DNA of 64,000 bases from Thermodesulfobacteriota bacterium (lineage in GTDB: Bacteria > Desulfobacterota_D > UBA1144 > Nemesobacterales > UBA2774): the NCBI GenBank assembly GCA_021604765.1, contig BQJP01000004.1, positions 62,001-126,000 of the forward strand. The letters run 5' to 3'. This document shows positions 52,248 to 61,132 of the stretch, in pieces. Made by a program: the position numbers and the translations under genes. Position 1 is the first letter of the stretch. Each line of letters opens with the position of its first letter. The notes beneath the pieces were generated by a model. It saw only the letters and a list, made by a program, of their open reading frames with translations. It did not search any database and was not told the origin of the DNA.

Positions 52248-53216
52248 CTACTTTTTTGATCTAAGAGATTCTAGTGAGGTTCGGATTTCATAGAGACTGT
52301 CGACTCTTAAAGCGTCTATTTCATCAAGAACTGCTTTGTAACTAGTGCTAGCCCTGCCTCCAACTATAATAGTTACATTATCGGGAAGAGTCCGCCTTAG
52401 CTTTCTAATTTCTTGAACCAATACCGGATCATCCTCAGGATAAACTATGCTTAGTATTACAGCTTTGCAGTTATTCTGTTTCACAGCGCCAGCGATTTCC
52501 TGAGAAGGGAGATTCGCTCCTAAATATGTAACATTCCATCCTTCACTAGCAGCGGTTACTGCAATCATGAGAGCGCCTATGTCGTGCCATTGATCAGCAG
52601 GTGTAGTTACTAGAACATTCGGGGCGGAGGGAGAAGTTTTATGACTTGCTAATATACCCCCAAGAAAAGTTCTAATCACATGGGAAGCCAGATGCTCATG
52701 AGAAATTCTGAGATTTCCCTTTCGCCACCCCTCTCCGACCTCTTCCATAATAGGAACCAGTACATTTTCGATGACGCCATTGAGACCATAATCTGTTTCG
52801 GCCTGGATCAGTATATTCTCGAGTGCTTTGGAATTCATCTGCTCAAGAGCATTCATAAAACTCTCTACATAGTTTTCAAAGCTATTTTCATTAGCTACGG
52901 TTCTAGTTTTCTGATCAAGATCTTGTTTTATCGGAAGATCTATAACATTCATGGTATCTAGTAAGTTTTTGAGTTCTTCTTCACTAGAGTTTACTACCTG
53001 ACTAATGCCAAACCCAGCATCAGTGACCCTTTTAAGTAAGAGAAGTCTATCTATATCCTCTTCGGTGTAATATCTTCTATTATTAGAATCTCTCTTGGGT
53101 GATACTGCGTTGTAACGCCTTTCCCAGGCTCTTATTGCATGAGCGCTAAGGCCTGTTCTCATGGAAACAACTTTCATTGAATATTTTTTATCCATATTAA
53201 GCTCTGTGTTATTCAT
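52248..53216 (-). CDS. CarH/LitR-type MerR regulator with B12-binding light-sensor domain
   Basis: 322 residues. A MerR-type winged helix (about 12-80, MRTGLSAHAIRAWERRY) is followed by a four-helix B12-cap domain with the W-x9-EH motif (Trp164, Glu174, His175) and a Rossmann cobalamin domain with the D-x-x-HDIG lower-ligand motif (His211). CarH proteins bind adenosylcobalamin, repress DNA as tetramers in the dark and release it when light breaks the Co-C bond. The residue after Trp164 is Arg; Thermus CarH has His (His132) there. The gene is divergent from the fasciclin/sigma/photolyase operon, and its own promoter carries three operator-like repeats. Confidence 0.92.
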   Translation of the reverse strand: MNNTELNMDKKYSMKVVSMRTGLSAHAIRAWERRYNAVSPKRDSNNRRYYTEEDIDRLLLLKRVTDAGFGISQVVNSSEEELKNLLDTMNVIDLPIKQDLDQKTRTVANENSFENYVESFMNALEQMNSKALENILIQAETDYGLNGVIENVLVPIMEEVGEGWRKGNLRISHEHLASHVIRTFLGGILASHKTSPSAPNVLVTTPADQWHDIGALMIAVTAASEGWNVTYLGANLPSQEIAGAVKQNNCKAVILSIVYPEDDPVLVQEIRKLRRTLPDNVTIIVGGRASTSYKAVLDEIDALRVDSLYEIRTSLESLRSKK

Positions 53217-53219
53217 AGC

Positions 53220-53252
53220 TTTATGTTAAACAATTGTCTAACTGTTGTCAAC
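53220..53252 (-). promoter_or_regulatory. CarH-type operator: three 11-bp direct repeats over the regulator's promoter
   Basis: On the minus strand three abutting 11-mers read GTTGACAACAG, TTAGACAATTG and TTTAACATAAA. All fit nTnnACAn, the repeat form recalled for Thermus CarH. They cover the -35 TTGACA (53251-53246), the 17-bp spacer and the -10 TAACAT (53228-53223) of the regulator gene. The predicted start of transcription is at about the ATG at 53216, so this mRNA may be leaderless. Confidence 0.75.
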
Positions 53253-53374
53253 CCTTCGGTTTCATCGCTTAAAATTACTAAAAGTTGTATATCGAAGAAA
53301 ATATAATCATAAAACATTACATAACTGTTATTAAATAGCAGAATCTGATTATTTTATAAAGACGAAAAATAATG

Positions 53375-53427
53375 CTTGACATATGCTATACAGTTGTTTA
53401 TCTTATTAGACAACCAATAGACATATG
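53375..53427 (+). promoter_or_regulatory. CarH-type operator and promoter of the light operon
   Basis: Two abutting 11-mers CTTGACATATG and CTATACAGTTG (53375-53396) and, 9 bp further, TTAGACAACCA and ATAGACATATG (53406-53427) all fit nTnnACAn. The -35 TTGACA (53376-53381) lies in the first repeat; 17 bp later is TATCTT (53399-53404). Binding would block RNA polymerase. The leader to the fasciclin gene is about 110 nt. Confidence 0.75.
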
Positions 53428-53524
53428 CTAGATGACCTAGCGTGAAGGGAAGAAAAGTTTTTGTGATGGGGTTATCGGAAATGTCGGTTGGTGGACCAAA
53501 CAAAACACTTTAGGAGGTGTTAAC

Positions 53525-54025
53525 ATGAGTAGATTTAAATCTTTGATGTTAGTAGCAGTGGCTTTAATGGTATTCGGGTCTGTGCAGGCTTTCTCAGGCA
53601 GTGATAAAAACAAAGACATAGTAGACACTGCAGTTGGTGCAGGTTCATTTAATACCTTAGTAGCAGCAGTCCAGGCAGCGGGGCTTGAAGAGACTCTAAG
53701 AGGAGAAGGACCATTCACAGTCTTTGCTCCCACCGATGAAGCATTTGCAGCTCTTCCTGATGGCACAGTAGAAATGTTACTACTACCGGAAAACAAAGAA
53801 AAGCTAGTAGCAATTCTTACATACCACGTAGTTCCAGGAAAAGTGACATCAGCAGATGTTGTGAAAGTAAAAGAAGCCAAGTCTGTAAACGGCAAAGGAA
53901 TACCAATTGCAGTTAAGGACGGAAAAGTACATGTAGACAACGCTACTGTCGTAACGCCCGATGTAATGGCCAGTAACGGTGTGATTCATGTAATAGATGC
54001 CGTTATCATCCCTGATGACAATTAG
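53525..54025 (+). CDS. Secreted fasciclin (FAS1) domain protein
   Basis: 166 residues. A signal peptide ([16 protein letters not shown]) and one FAS1 domain: [43 protein letters not shown] and [16 protein letters not shown]1 proteins act in adhesion or bind small ligands. It is the first gene of the light-controlled operon and has an excellent AGGAGG ribosome binding site, so it should be the most abundant product. An extracellular FAS1 protein at the head of a photoprotection operon is unexpected. Confidence 0.92.
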   Translation: MSRFKSLMLVAVALMVFGSVQAFSGSDKNKDIVDTAVGAGSFNTLVAAVQAAGLEETLRGEGPFTVFAPTDEAFAALPDGTVEMLLLPENKEKLVAILTYHVVPGKVTSADVVKVKEAKSVNGKGIPIAVKDGKVHVDNATVVTPDVMASNGVIHVIDAVIIPDDN

Positions 54026-54034
54026 TTTTTACTA

Positions 54035-54063
54035 TGCCCGGGTCGCATAACTCGGCCCGGGCA
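54035..54063 (+). terminator. GC-rich hairpin between fasciclin and sigma genes
   Basis: TGCCCGGG / CCCGGGCA, 8-bp stem and 13-nt loop, 9 nt after the fasciclin stop. No T-run follows, so read-through is likely. It may stabilise the upstream message or attenuate expression of the sigma factor. Confidence 0.6.
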
Positions 54064-54090
54064 AATATAAAAAGTAAAGGGAGAATGAAA

Positions 54091-55251
54091 ATGGATTATA
54101 CAAATACAAACTATGACAACAATTTTGAAGATAGCACTAATATACATTCTGACAACAATGCGCTTTTTGAAACATTTGAAACAGAAGAATATAACAATAT
54201 TGAACTAGATATTGATACAGAAACTTATGAAGAACAGCCGGAGCACTCACAAGATGATACTAATAAAGTAGAAGTAAAAGATTCGCCTTCAGAAAACAAC
54301 AATTACAAATGGACGAAGTTTGAGGAAGAAAGAGTACTATATGTTTATTTTAAGGACTTATTGCATGAACCGCTTCTAACAGGCGATCAAGAAAAAGAGA
54401 TCGCGGCACAGATGAAGGAATGTAACAATCGAGTAAGCAAAATTGAGAAAGAGCTTAACAAAGCTAAAGATATGGATGTTAAGCAAAGAAATAAGCTATT
54501 AGCTTATAAAAACAGATATTCTAAAAAAGCCAAGGAGCTTAAATCTAGGTTTATCAAAGCTAACCTAAGGCTGGTTATCAATATCGCCAAGAGACATCTT
54601 GGAAAAGGGCTCGCATTAACAGATTTAGTACAGGAAGGAAACCTCGGATTAATTAGAGCAGTAGAGAAGTTTGATCATACAAAAGGTTTTAAATTCTCTA
54701 CGTACGGCGCATGGTGGATACATCAGGCAGTGACAAGAGCGCTAGCTGAAAAAACCAGGACTATTAAAGTTCCGGTTTACGTGCTTGAGCAGTCTAGTAA
54801 AGTATTTAAGGCAAAATACATGCTTCAGGAAGAGTTAGACAGAAAACCGCTGCCCAAAGAGATAGCTGAGAGAACAAAGCTTAGCCTTGATATTGTAGAG
54901 GCGGTACTAGACGGCTCAGACAAAGCGCTGTCACTCGATAACCCAATAAAGGACGATTTGTCGAGAACATATATGGATTTTCTTCCTGATCATAATCCCT
55001 TAGAACAGGAATACAGTGTAGACAATAAAAACATGAAGGGACTGTTGAGTGAGCTTTTAAATACTCTATCAGAAAAGGAAGAGGAAATTGTTAGAATGCG
55101 CTATGGATTTGGAAATAGCACCGTGCACACACTTGATGAGATCGGAAACAAGTTTGGTGTTACTAGAGAGCGTATTAGGCAAATTGAGAAATCGGCACTT
55201 AAAAAAATAGCAATGTCTGAAAAAAGCGATAAGCTAAAAGGATATCTATAA
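54091..55251 (+). CDS. RpoD-like group 2 sigma factor
   Basis: About 386 residues from the ATG at 54091, with AAGGGAG at optimal distance; an ATG at 54085 and an upstream open frame exist. The first ~70 residues are very acidic and Asn-rich with no region 1.1. Regions 2 ([40 protein letters not shown]), 3 and 4 ([20 protein letters not shown]) are complete. As a group 2 factor it should read -10/-35 promoters similar to sigma-70. Its place in the CarH-controlled operon suggests it spreads the light response to other genes. Confidence 0.92.
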   Translation: MDYTNTNYDNNFEDSTNIHSDNNALFETFETEEYNNIELDIDTETYEEQPEHSQDDTNKVEVKDSPSENNNYKWTKFEEERVLYVYFKDLLHEPLLTGDQEKEIAAQMKECNNRVSKIEKELNKAKDMDVKQRNKLLAYKNRYSKKAKELKSRFIKANLRLVINIAKRHLGKGLALTDLVQEGNLGLIRAVEKFDHTKGFKFSTYGAWWIHQAVTRALAEKTRTIKVPVYVLEQSSKVFKAKYMLQEELDRKPLPKEIAERTKLSLDIVEAVLDGSDKALSLDNPIKDDLSRTYMDFLPDHNPLEQEYSVDNKNMKGLLSELLNTLSEKEEEIVRMRYGFGNSTVHTLDEIGNKFGVTRERIRQIEKSALKKIAMSEKSDKLKGYL

Positions 55252-55267
55252 AGATAAGGCGAAAACA

Positions 55268-56725
55268 ATGAAAGTATTGGTAACGGGAGCAACTGGATAT
55301 ATAGGAGGGAGGTTAATAACTGACCTTCTGGACAAAGGTGTCAATGTTAGAGTACTTGTCAGGGATCCTTCCAGAATTGAAGGGAGGCTGTGGAAAGATA
55401 ATGTTGAAGTATTTGTTGGTGATCTATTAAATCCCGACTCACTTAAAGCTGCGCTGAAAGATATAGATGTAGCCTACTACCTTGTTCATTCAATGTACGG
55501 CGGCAAGGACTATGCAGAAAAAGATCGACAAGCAGCTAACAACTTCGTAAATGCTGGGCAGCATCTTAAGAAAGTCATATATCTTGGTGGACTTTTGCCC
55601 AATACCGAGAAGGTATCAACACACCTAAAAAGCAGATCTGAAGTAGGTGAGATTCTAAGAAAAGGACTGCCTACACTTGAATTTCGGGCTGGTCCTATTA
55701 TAGGGTCTGGATCTGCATCATTTGAGATGGTCCGATACTTAACAGAAAGACTGCCTGTGATGGTTGCCCCCAAGTGGATCCATCATCAAGTACAGCCAAT
55801 AGCTGTCAGAGACGTTATGCGATACCTAGTCCTTGCATTAGACAAAGAGTACAAAGGCGTACTGGATATAGGAGCTGATGTTTTAACATTCAAACAAATG
55901 ATGGACGGTTATGCTAAAGTAAGGGGTTTTACTCGTACTATAATAACAGTCCCGGTTCTCGCTCCAAAGTTAGCGGCAATTTGGGTAGGGCTTGTTACTC
56001 CCATATCCAATTCCTTAGCCGTGCCTTTAATTGAGGGAGTTATACATCCAATTGTGGGACATACATCTAAGGCGCTAGAAGCTTTCCCAGAAATACGCCC
56101 CCTACCCTATGTAGATTCAGTTGAACGCGCTCTAAATCATGTTAACAAAGGAGATATAGAAACAAGGTGGAGTGGAGCACTAGGATCTGAATCCACATAC
56201 AGCGTCTCCGAGTGGCGTGGACTAGTGACAGAAAGAAGATCCATACATATTGATGATATAAAACCTGAAACAGTATTTAACTCGTTTACAAGCTTAGGCG
56301 GTGAGAAAGGCTGGCTCGTGTGGGAATGGGCTTGGGAAATAAGAGGATTAATAGACAGGCTAATGGGAGGCCCTGGGCTAAGGCGCGGAAGAAGGCACCC
56401 TGTCCAATTACTTCCAGGAGAAGCTCTTGATTTCTGGAGAGTAGAAGAAGTTGAAAGACCTGAGATTCTGAGGTTAAGAGCTGAAATGAAGGTTCCGGGA
56501 AGAGCTTGGCTAGAGTGGCAAGCTATGCCCGAGGGCAATGGAACAAGGTTAGTGCAAACTGCTCTTTTTGAACCCTCAGGTCTTTGGGGAGTACTTTACT
56601 GGCGCTGTCTTTATCCTATTCACCGATTCATATTCGATGATATGATAAGCGCTATAGCAGAAGATTCTAAAAATATGAACTCCGCCAAATCAAATCTTAA
56701 CGCTATTATTCAAGATAAAATTTAA
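55268..56725 (+). CDS. SDR-family NAD(P)-binding protein with DUF2867 domain
   Basis: 485 residues. The N-terminal Rossmann motif VTGATGYIGGRLITDLL and the extended-SDR NmrA-like body (about 1-290) are joined to a C-terminal DUF2867 domain (about 320-470, VWEWAWEIRGLIDRLMGGPGLRRGRRHP and LEWQAMPEGNGTRLVQTALFEP). This architecture often occurs beside photolyase genes in light-induced clusters. Reaction unknown. It starts 16 nt after the sigma gene. Confidence 0.88.
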   Translation: MKVLVTGATGYIGGRLITDLLDKGVNVRVLVRDPSRIEGRLWKDNVEVFVGDLLNPDSLKAALKDIDVAYYLVHSMYGGKDYAEKDRQAANNFVNAGQHLKKVIYLGGLLPNTEKVSTHLKSRSEVGEILRKGLPTLEFRAGPIIGSGSASFEMVRYLTERLPVMVAPKWIHHQVQPIAVRDVMRYLVLALDKEYKGVLDIGADVLTFKQMMDGYAKVRGFTRTIITVPVLAPKLAAIWVGLVTPISNSLAVPLIEGVIHPIVGHTSKALEAFPEIRPLPYVDSVERALNHVNKGDIETRWSGALGSESTYSVSEWRGLVTERRSIHIDDIKPETVFNSFTSLGGEKGWLVWEWAWEIRGLIDRLMGGPGLRRGRRHPVQLLPGEALDFWRVEEVERPEILRLRAEMKVPGRAWLEWQAMPEGNGTRLVQTALFEPSGLWGVLYWRCLYPIHRFIFDDMISAIAEDSKNMNSAKSNLNAIIQDKI

Positions 56726-56744
56726 CCTATTACAAAATTTCCCT

Positions 56745-56772
56745 TTGAATCATTTAATCTAACGCTTATAAT
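56745..56772 (+). promoter_or_regulatory. Internal promoter before the outer-membrane protein gene
   Basis: TTGAAT (56745-56750), 16-bp spacer and TATAAT (56767-56772). It would start transcription near 56779, 23 nt before the ATG at 56802. No CarH-type repeats overlap it, so the distal genes could be expressed without light release. Confidence 0.6.
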
Positions 56773-56801
56773 AGCTGTTGAGAATGTTCATTGGAGGATA
56801 C

Positions 56802-57779
56802 ATGTCAAACATTTTGCAATTCAAGAAAATTAGATTTATTGCCTTATCTTTAACTATTATAATTTTAGCAGCGCTTGTGAATACAGCGCCTTCCCATGCT
56901 CAACCCGAGAGTGTTGAGAGATTGCAAAAACAAAAACTAAACTTTTTTCAGAGGTGGGCGATACGAGCCAACGGAAACGTAGAGCATGTGTTTAATACTG
57001 ATATTGATGGCGGAGGAAAATTCAACATAACCAGGCTTGGCTTTAGTCACGACGCCACTTTCACAGCCACCGATAAACTAAAAATAACATTTGGTTCTAG
57101 CTATAACTTCTATCATTTCGATTTTTCAGGATCCCAGGGTTTTGCAGGTCTAAGACCATGGAGAAATGTCAGTATCTCCAATAACAGTATGAGAGTAACC
57201 TATGCGGTTACACAAAAATGGGGAGTATTTGCTATGCCGGTTATTTCTTACGGCGCAGAATCAGGTGCTCCATTCTTTGATTCATTCACAATTGGAGGTA
57301 TGGCTGGAGTAAGTTACAGGTTTGGAGATAACCTAACTGTTGGCATAGGAGGATTTGTAGGTAGCAGATTAGAAGACAGCGTAATTGGATATCCAATTGG
57401 TTTTCTTGACTGGAAAATCACAGAACGCCTCAGATTATCAACGCTTGCAGCAGGAGCTAGAAACGATTTTGGTCCCAAAGCAGAATTATCTTACGACGTT
57501 GGTAGCGGTTTTAAAGTAGCGACATCAGTAGGATACGAATTTACTAGATTTAGACTTGAGAAGAAGGGTAATTTCCCAAGAGGTATTGGGGATTTCAAAG
57601 CATTACCACTCGTGGGAAGAGTGTCTTACGATGTAAATAAATATCTCACACTAAATAGCTATGGTGGTTTTCTATTTCTAGGATCATTGGAAGTAGAGGA
57701 CAGCGATGGGGATAGAATTAGGAAAGAAGACTATGACCCAGCACCATTCTTAGGTGGGAGTATAACGATAAGATTATGA
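56802..57779 (+). CDS. Predicted outer-membrane beta-barrel protein
   Basis: 325 residues from the ATG at 56802, preceded by TTGGAGGATAC; eight extra codons are open upstream. A signal peptide (ALVNTAPSHAQ) is followed by alternating amphipathic strands and a C-terminal ITIRL end, as in barrels recognised by the Bam machinery. It resembles DUF6268-type proteins, though I am not sure. Its stop overlaps the photolyase start (ATGA), so the two are translationally coupled. Confidence 0.75.
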   Translation: MSNILQFKKIRFIALSLTIIILAALVNTAPSHAQPESVERLQKQKLNFFQRWAIRANGNVEHVFNTDIDGGGKFNITRLGFSHDATFTATDKLKITFGSSYNFYHFDFSGSQGFAGLRPWRNVSISNNSMRVTYAVTQKWGVFAMPVISYGAESGAPFFDSFTIGGMAGVSYRFGDNLTVGIGGFVGSRLEDSVIGYPIGFLDWKITERLRLSTLAAGARNDFGPKAELSYDVGSGFKVATSVGYEFTRFRLEKKGNFPRGIGDFKALPLVGRVSYDVNKYLTLNSYGGFLFLGSLEVEDSDGDRIRKEDYDPAPFLGGSITIRL

Positions 57780-59158
57780 AGAAAGAAAGAACCATATTTT
57801 GGTTCAAGAGAGACTTAAGAACCGAGGACAATACTGGGCTACTTCATGCTATTAATGAAAGCCGAGAAGTTATACCTATATACATTCTCGATGATGAAAT
57901 CTTAAAGGGCTATCCAAAAGACAGTAAACGACTAGGTTTTTTCTTTGACGCTCTTAAGAAACTGGACAAGGAACTTAGAGAACTTGGTTCTTATCTATTT
58001 GTAGAGAGGGGAAAAGCTGAAGAAGTCATACCAAGAATAGTCAGAACATATAATGCGGATTCTATATACTGCAACAGAGCTTACGGTTTTTCCGGTATAA
58101 GCAGGGACTTAAAAATAGAGCACTTTTGCAAATCAAGCGAAATTACGTTTAAGAAATTCGACGACACCTTCCTTGTACCCCCAGAAAACATTGAACAGCG
58201 TAAAGTTTTCACTCCATTTTACAGACTGTGGCAGGGGAAACAAAAAGGAGAGGAACTACCGCGTCCTGATAAAATAAATTCTCCTGAAATCCTAATAAAT
58301 TCCCTCCAAAATATGATTCAAGGAATAAGCCACTCTGAAAATACTCTTTGGCCAATTAATTATCCTGATCAGAGACTTTGGAGCTTTAATTTTAAAGAAT
58401 ACAATGAACGACGAGACTTCCCATACATTGAGGGCACGTCTAGACTTTCTCCTTATTTAAGATTCGGGACAGTATCTGTAAGAAAGGTTTATAATGCAGC
58501 AATGAGCGCTACGCCTGAGCCAAGTCAATTCGTGGCAGAGCTTGCATGGAGGGAGTTCTGGTATCACATTATGCATTATTTCCCTGAGACTAAAAATGTC
58601 GAATTTCAGGAAAAGAGAAGAAATATTAAGTGGATAAATAACGAAAGCTGGTACAACTCCTGGAAAATGGGACGCACAGGGTATCCAATAGTAGATGCTG
58701 CAATGATCCAGCTTAAAGAAGAAGGCTGGATGCACGGAAGAGCGCGCATGATAGTTGCTTCATTTCTTACAAAGGACCTGTTAACCGACTGGAGATGGGG
58801 CGATAAACACTTTAGAGAACATTTGATTGATTACGATGAAACAGTAGACATTGGAAATTGGCAGTGGTCGGCTTCATGCGGGGCTGACCCTAAACCACTC
58901 AGAATCTTTAATCCAATATTGCAATCTCAGAAATTTGACCCCAAATGCACATATATTAAAACCTATATCCCAGAGCTCAAAGGCTTGGAGCCAGAGAAAA
59001 TCCATAATCCACTTACCTACAAACTACCTTATCATGAACCTATAGTTAACCACTATGAGATGAGAAACCTCGCTCATGAAGCCTATTCCGGCGGAAGAAT
59101 AGACGACGACTATATCTCTAAGATAAAGAAGGATGAAGTTTTCACCAAAGCAGAGTAG
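57776..59158 (+). CDS. phr: Deoxyribodipyrimidine photolyase (class I type)
   Basis: 460 residues. An N-terminal photolyase domain (IFWFKRDLRTEDNTGLLHA) and a C-terminal FAD-binding domain: TSRLSPYLRFGTVSVRKV, ELAWREFWYHIMHYFPE, GRTGYPIVDAAMIQLKEEGWMHGRARMIVASFLTKDLL and DIGNWQWSASCGADP, then RIFNPILQSQKFDP. It repairs cyclobutane pyrimidine dimers using blue light. It overlaps the upstream gene by 4 bp. Confidence 0.95.
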   Translation: MKKERTIFWFKRDLRTEDNTGLLHAINESREVIPIYILDDEILKGYPKDSKRLGFFFDALKKLDKELRELGSYLFVERGKAEEVIPRIVRTYNADSIYCNRAYGFSGISRDLKIEHFCKSSEITFKKFDDTFLVPPENIEQRKVFTPFYRLWQGKQKGEELPRPDKINSPEILINSLQNMIQGISHSENTLWPINYPDQRLWSFNFKEYNERRDFPYIEGTSRLSPYLRFGTVSVRKVYNAAMSATPEPSQFVAELAWREFWYHIMHYFPETKNVEFQEKRRNIKWINNESWYNSWKMGRTGYPIVDAAMIQLKEEGWMHGRARMIVASFLTKDLLTDWRWGDKHFREHLIDYDETVDIGNWQWSASCGADPKPLRIFNPILQSQKFDPKCTYIKTYIPELKGLEPEKIHNPLTYKLPYHEPIVNHYEMRNLAHEAYSGGRIDDDYISKIKKDEVFTKAE

Positions 59159-59292
59159 ATTTTACATATCCAAAGCTCTTCATCATTAGAACATGAATGT
59201 AGTATTTCAAAATTAGGAGTTTTTCAGCATTTTTGCTAAACTAATTAATATCTCTAACTAGGAATACTCATATCAGAATTTCGAGGTCAAAA

Positions 59293-60078
59293 ATGGCAAT
59301 AAGCGTACTGATGGTATATCAACCGATTGGGTCCACGAGGGAAAAAGAAAGTTACTGGAGAAGCTATGTTTCTTATTATGAGGAGTATTGGGATGGACCT
59401 GCCACACCTCAGTCCTCATGGTTTGGAACAGAGTACAACGATTTTAGAAAATCACTTTCAAATCATCTGGGGCTTAACAAAGATGAGATACATGACTGTT
59501 TTTTTCAAAAAGATGATGAAGGAAACTACTTCATAGTCCCGGTAGGTGAAGAGATAAATATCAACATCTTCAGCGCAGAGAATTTTATACCCTATGAGTG
59601 GTTCCTAATGTTTTCAAAAGAAGAAAAACATTATTTCTACACACATACAGGTTTTGGCGCCATACAAACAGATGCTATCTACTACCATGCGAGGGTTGAA
59701 GACACTACAGAGAGACTAAAAAAATCAAAAGAAGGGATCGAATCAGCATTAAACAATATTGAAGCGTGCTCCTCCCAGCTTCTGGCAGAAAGCCTAAAAG
59801 AACTCCACGACAATATTGAAAACCTCCAAAACTGGCTCGCAGGATTTGATCCTAAGAGTTTTATAGTTCTAAATTATGCGGAAATCTGCTCTCATATTCA
59901 GCAGGATTCCATGAAAAATGAGGACTCCGTATCAGAAATACATAATGTCCTTTCCTTAGCTGCAGAAGGAAATTTTGACGAGGCAATGTCTGCTCTTACT
60001 TACCTTACAAGCAAATGGCAGGAGATAAGGTCGGCAATCACCGGAGAAGGCTTGGAGTCAACTAACACCGTGCAATAA
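59293..60078 (+). CDS. Hypothetical protein in the photolyase cluster
   Basis: 261 residues, soluble. The N-terminal half (ISVLMVYQPIGSTREKESYWRSYVSYYEEYW, FIPYEWFLMFSKEEKHYFYTHTGFGAIQTDAIYYHARVED) is aromatic-rich and the C-terminal half is helical (TTERLKKSKEGIESALNNIEACSSQL). No family recognised. It lies between phr and the DUF523-DUF1722 gene (8 nt before the latter), implying a shared role in light or DNA damage response. Confidence 0.75.
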   Translation: MAISVLMVYQPIGSTREKESYWRSYVSYYEEYWDGPATPQSSWFGTEYNDFRKSLSNHLGLNKDEIHDCFFQKDDEGNYFIVPVGEEININIFSAENFIPYEWFLMFSKEEKHYFYTHTGFGAIQTDAIYYHARVEDTTERLKKSKEGIESALNNIEACSSQLLAESLKELHDNIENLQNWLAGFDPKSFIVLNYAEICSHIQQDSMKNEDSVSEIHNVLSLAAEGNFDEAMSALTYLTSKWQEIRSAITGEGLESTNTVQ

Positions 60079-60086
60079 TCTGTATC

Positions 60087-61052
60087 ATGAAGAAATTCCC
60101 AAAACCTGTAGTAGTTACAAGTAAGTGCTTTGAGTTTGACGCATGCCGTTATAACGGCGTCATGATTCCGAACAATTTTGTACAAAAGCTAGAGCCATTC
60201 GTAAAATTTATCCCCGTCTGTCCAGAAGTAGAAATAGGTCTCGGAATCCCTAGAGACATTATCCGGGTAGTTGAAAAAAAAGGAAAGAAACTGCTTGTAC
60301 AACCCACAACAGGCAAAGAAGTTTCAAAGCCGATGTATAAATTTGCTAAGAGCTTCTTAAATTCATTAGATGCGGTGGATGGTTTTATACTAAAGAGCCG
60401 CTCTCCTTCCTGCGGCATAAAAGACGCCAAATATTATAGTGACAGTGAGAATCCATCCCCAATTGGTCGCGGTTCAGGTCTGTTTGCTGAAAAAGTTCTG
60501 GAGAGATATCCGGGCACAGCGATTGAAGATGAAGGAAGGCTCATGAACTTTACAATAAGGGAGCACTTTCTTACTAAACTGTATACCCTTGCCCGGTTTA
60601 GAGAAGTAAAAAAGAAAAACAAGATAAAAGCTCTTGTGGAGTTTCAATCAGACAATAAATTTATTTTTATGTCCTATAATCAAAGGGAAATGAGAATTTT
60701 GGGGAGATTGGTAGGAAATGAAAACAGAGAGTCTATCGAGAATATAATCTCACAGTATGAAACTCACCTTCATCATGCCCTTTCTAAGACCCCCAGAAGA
60801 TCTTCGCATATTAATACTCTTATGCATGGACTAGGGTATTTCTCAAAAAAACTCACATCTAAAGAGAAAGCCTATTTTCTCGACCTGCTTGAGAACTACC
60901 GTAATCACAAGATACCGCTTAGTGCAATCCTCACTGTACTGGAGTCCTGGATCATTAAGTACGAGGAAGAGTATTTAGCACGCCAGACCTTCTTTGAGCC
61001 CTACCCTAAGGAGCTCGTAGAAATTTCAGATTCCGGGAAGGGTCGAACCTAA
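60087..61052 (+). CDS. DUF523-DUF1722 (YbgA-like) fusion protein
   Basis: 321 residues. An N-terminal DUF523 domain (SKCFEFDACRYNG, FIPVCPEVEIGLGIPRD, SRSPSCGIKDAKYY) with conserved Cys residues is joined to a C-terminal DUF1722 domain (HLHHALSKTPRRSSHINTLMHGLGYFSKKL, IPLSAILTVLESW). E. coli ybgA (DUF1722) sits directly beside phr, and the same pair occurs here. The domain's exact role is not established. Confidence 0.9.
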   Translation: MKKFPKPVVVTSKCFEFDACRYNGVMIPNNFVQKLEPFVKFIPVCPEVEIGLGIPRDIIRVVEKKGKKLLVQPTTGKEVSKPMYKFAKSFLNSLDAVDGFILKSRSPSCGIKDAKYYSDSENPSPIGRGSGLFAEKVLERYPGTAIEDEGRLMNFTIREHFLTKLYTLARFREVKKKNKIKALVEFQSDNKFIFMSYNQREMRILGRLVGNENRESIENIISQYETHLHHALSKTPRRSSHINTLMHGLGYFSKKLTSKEKAYFLDLLENYRNHKIPLSAILTVLESWIIKYEEEYLARQTFFEPYPKELVEISDSGKGRT

Positions 61053-61132
61053 ATTATAATCTGTAGTACATATTGATTTTAATTTCTCTACATACTAAAG
61101 TATAGATAATCTAGTCTTAAGAGAGGAAATAT

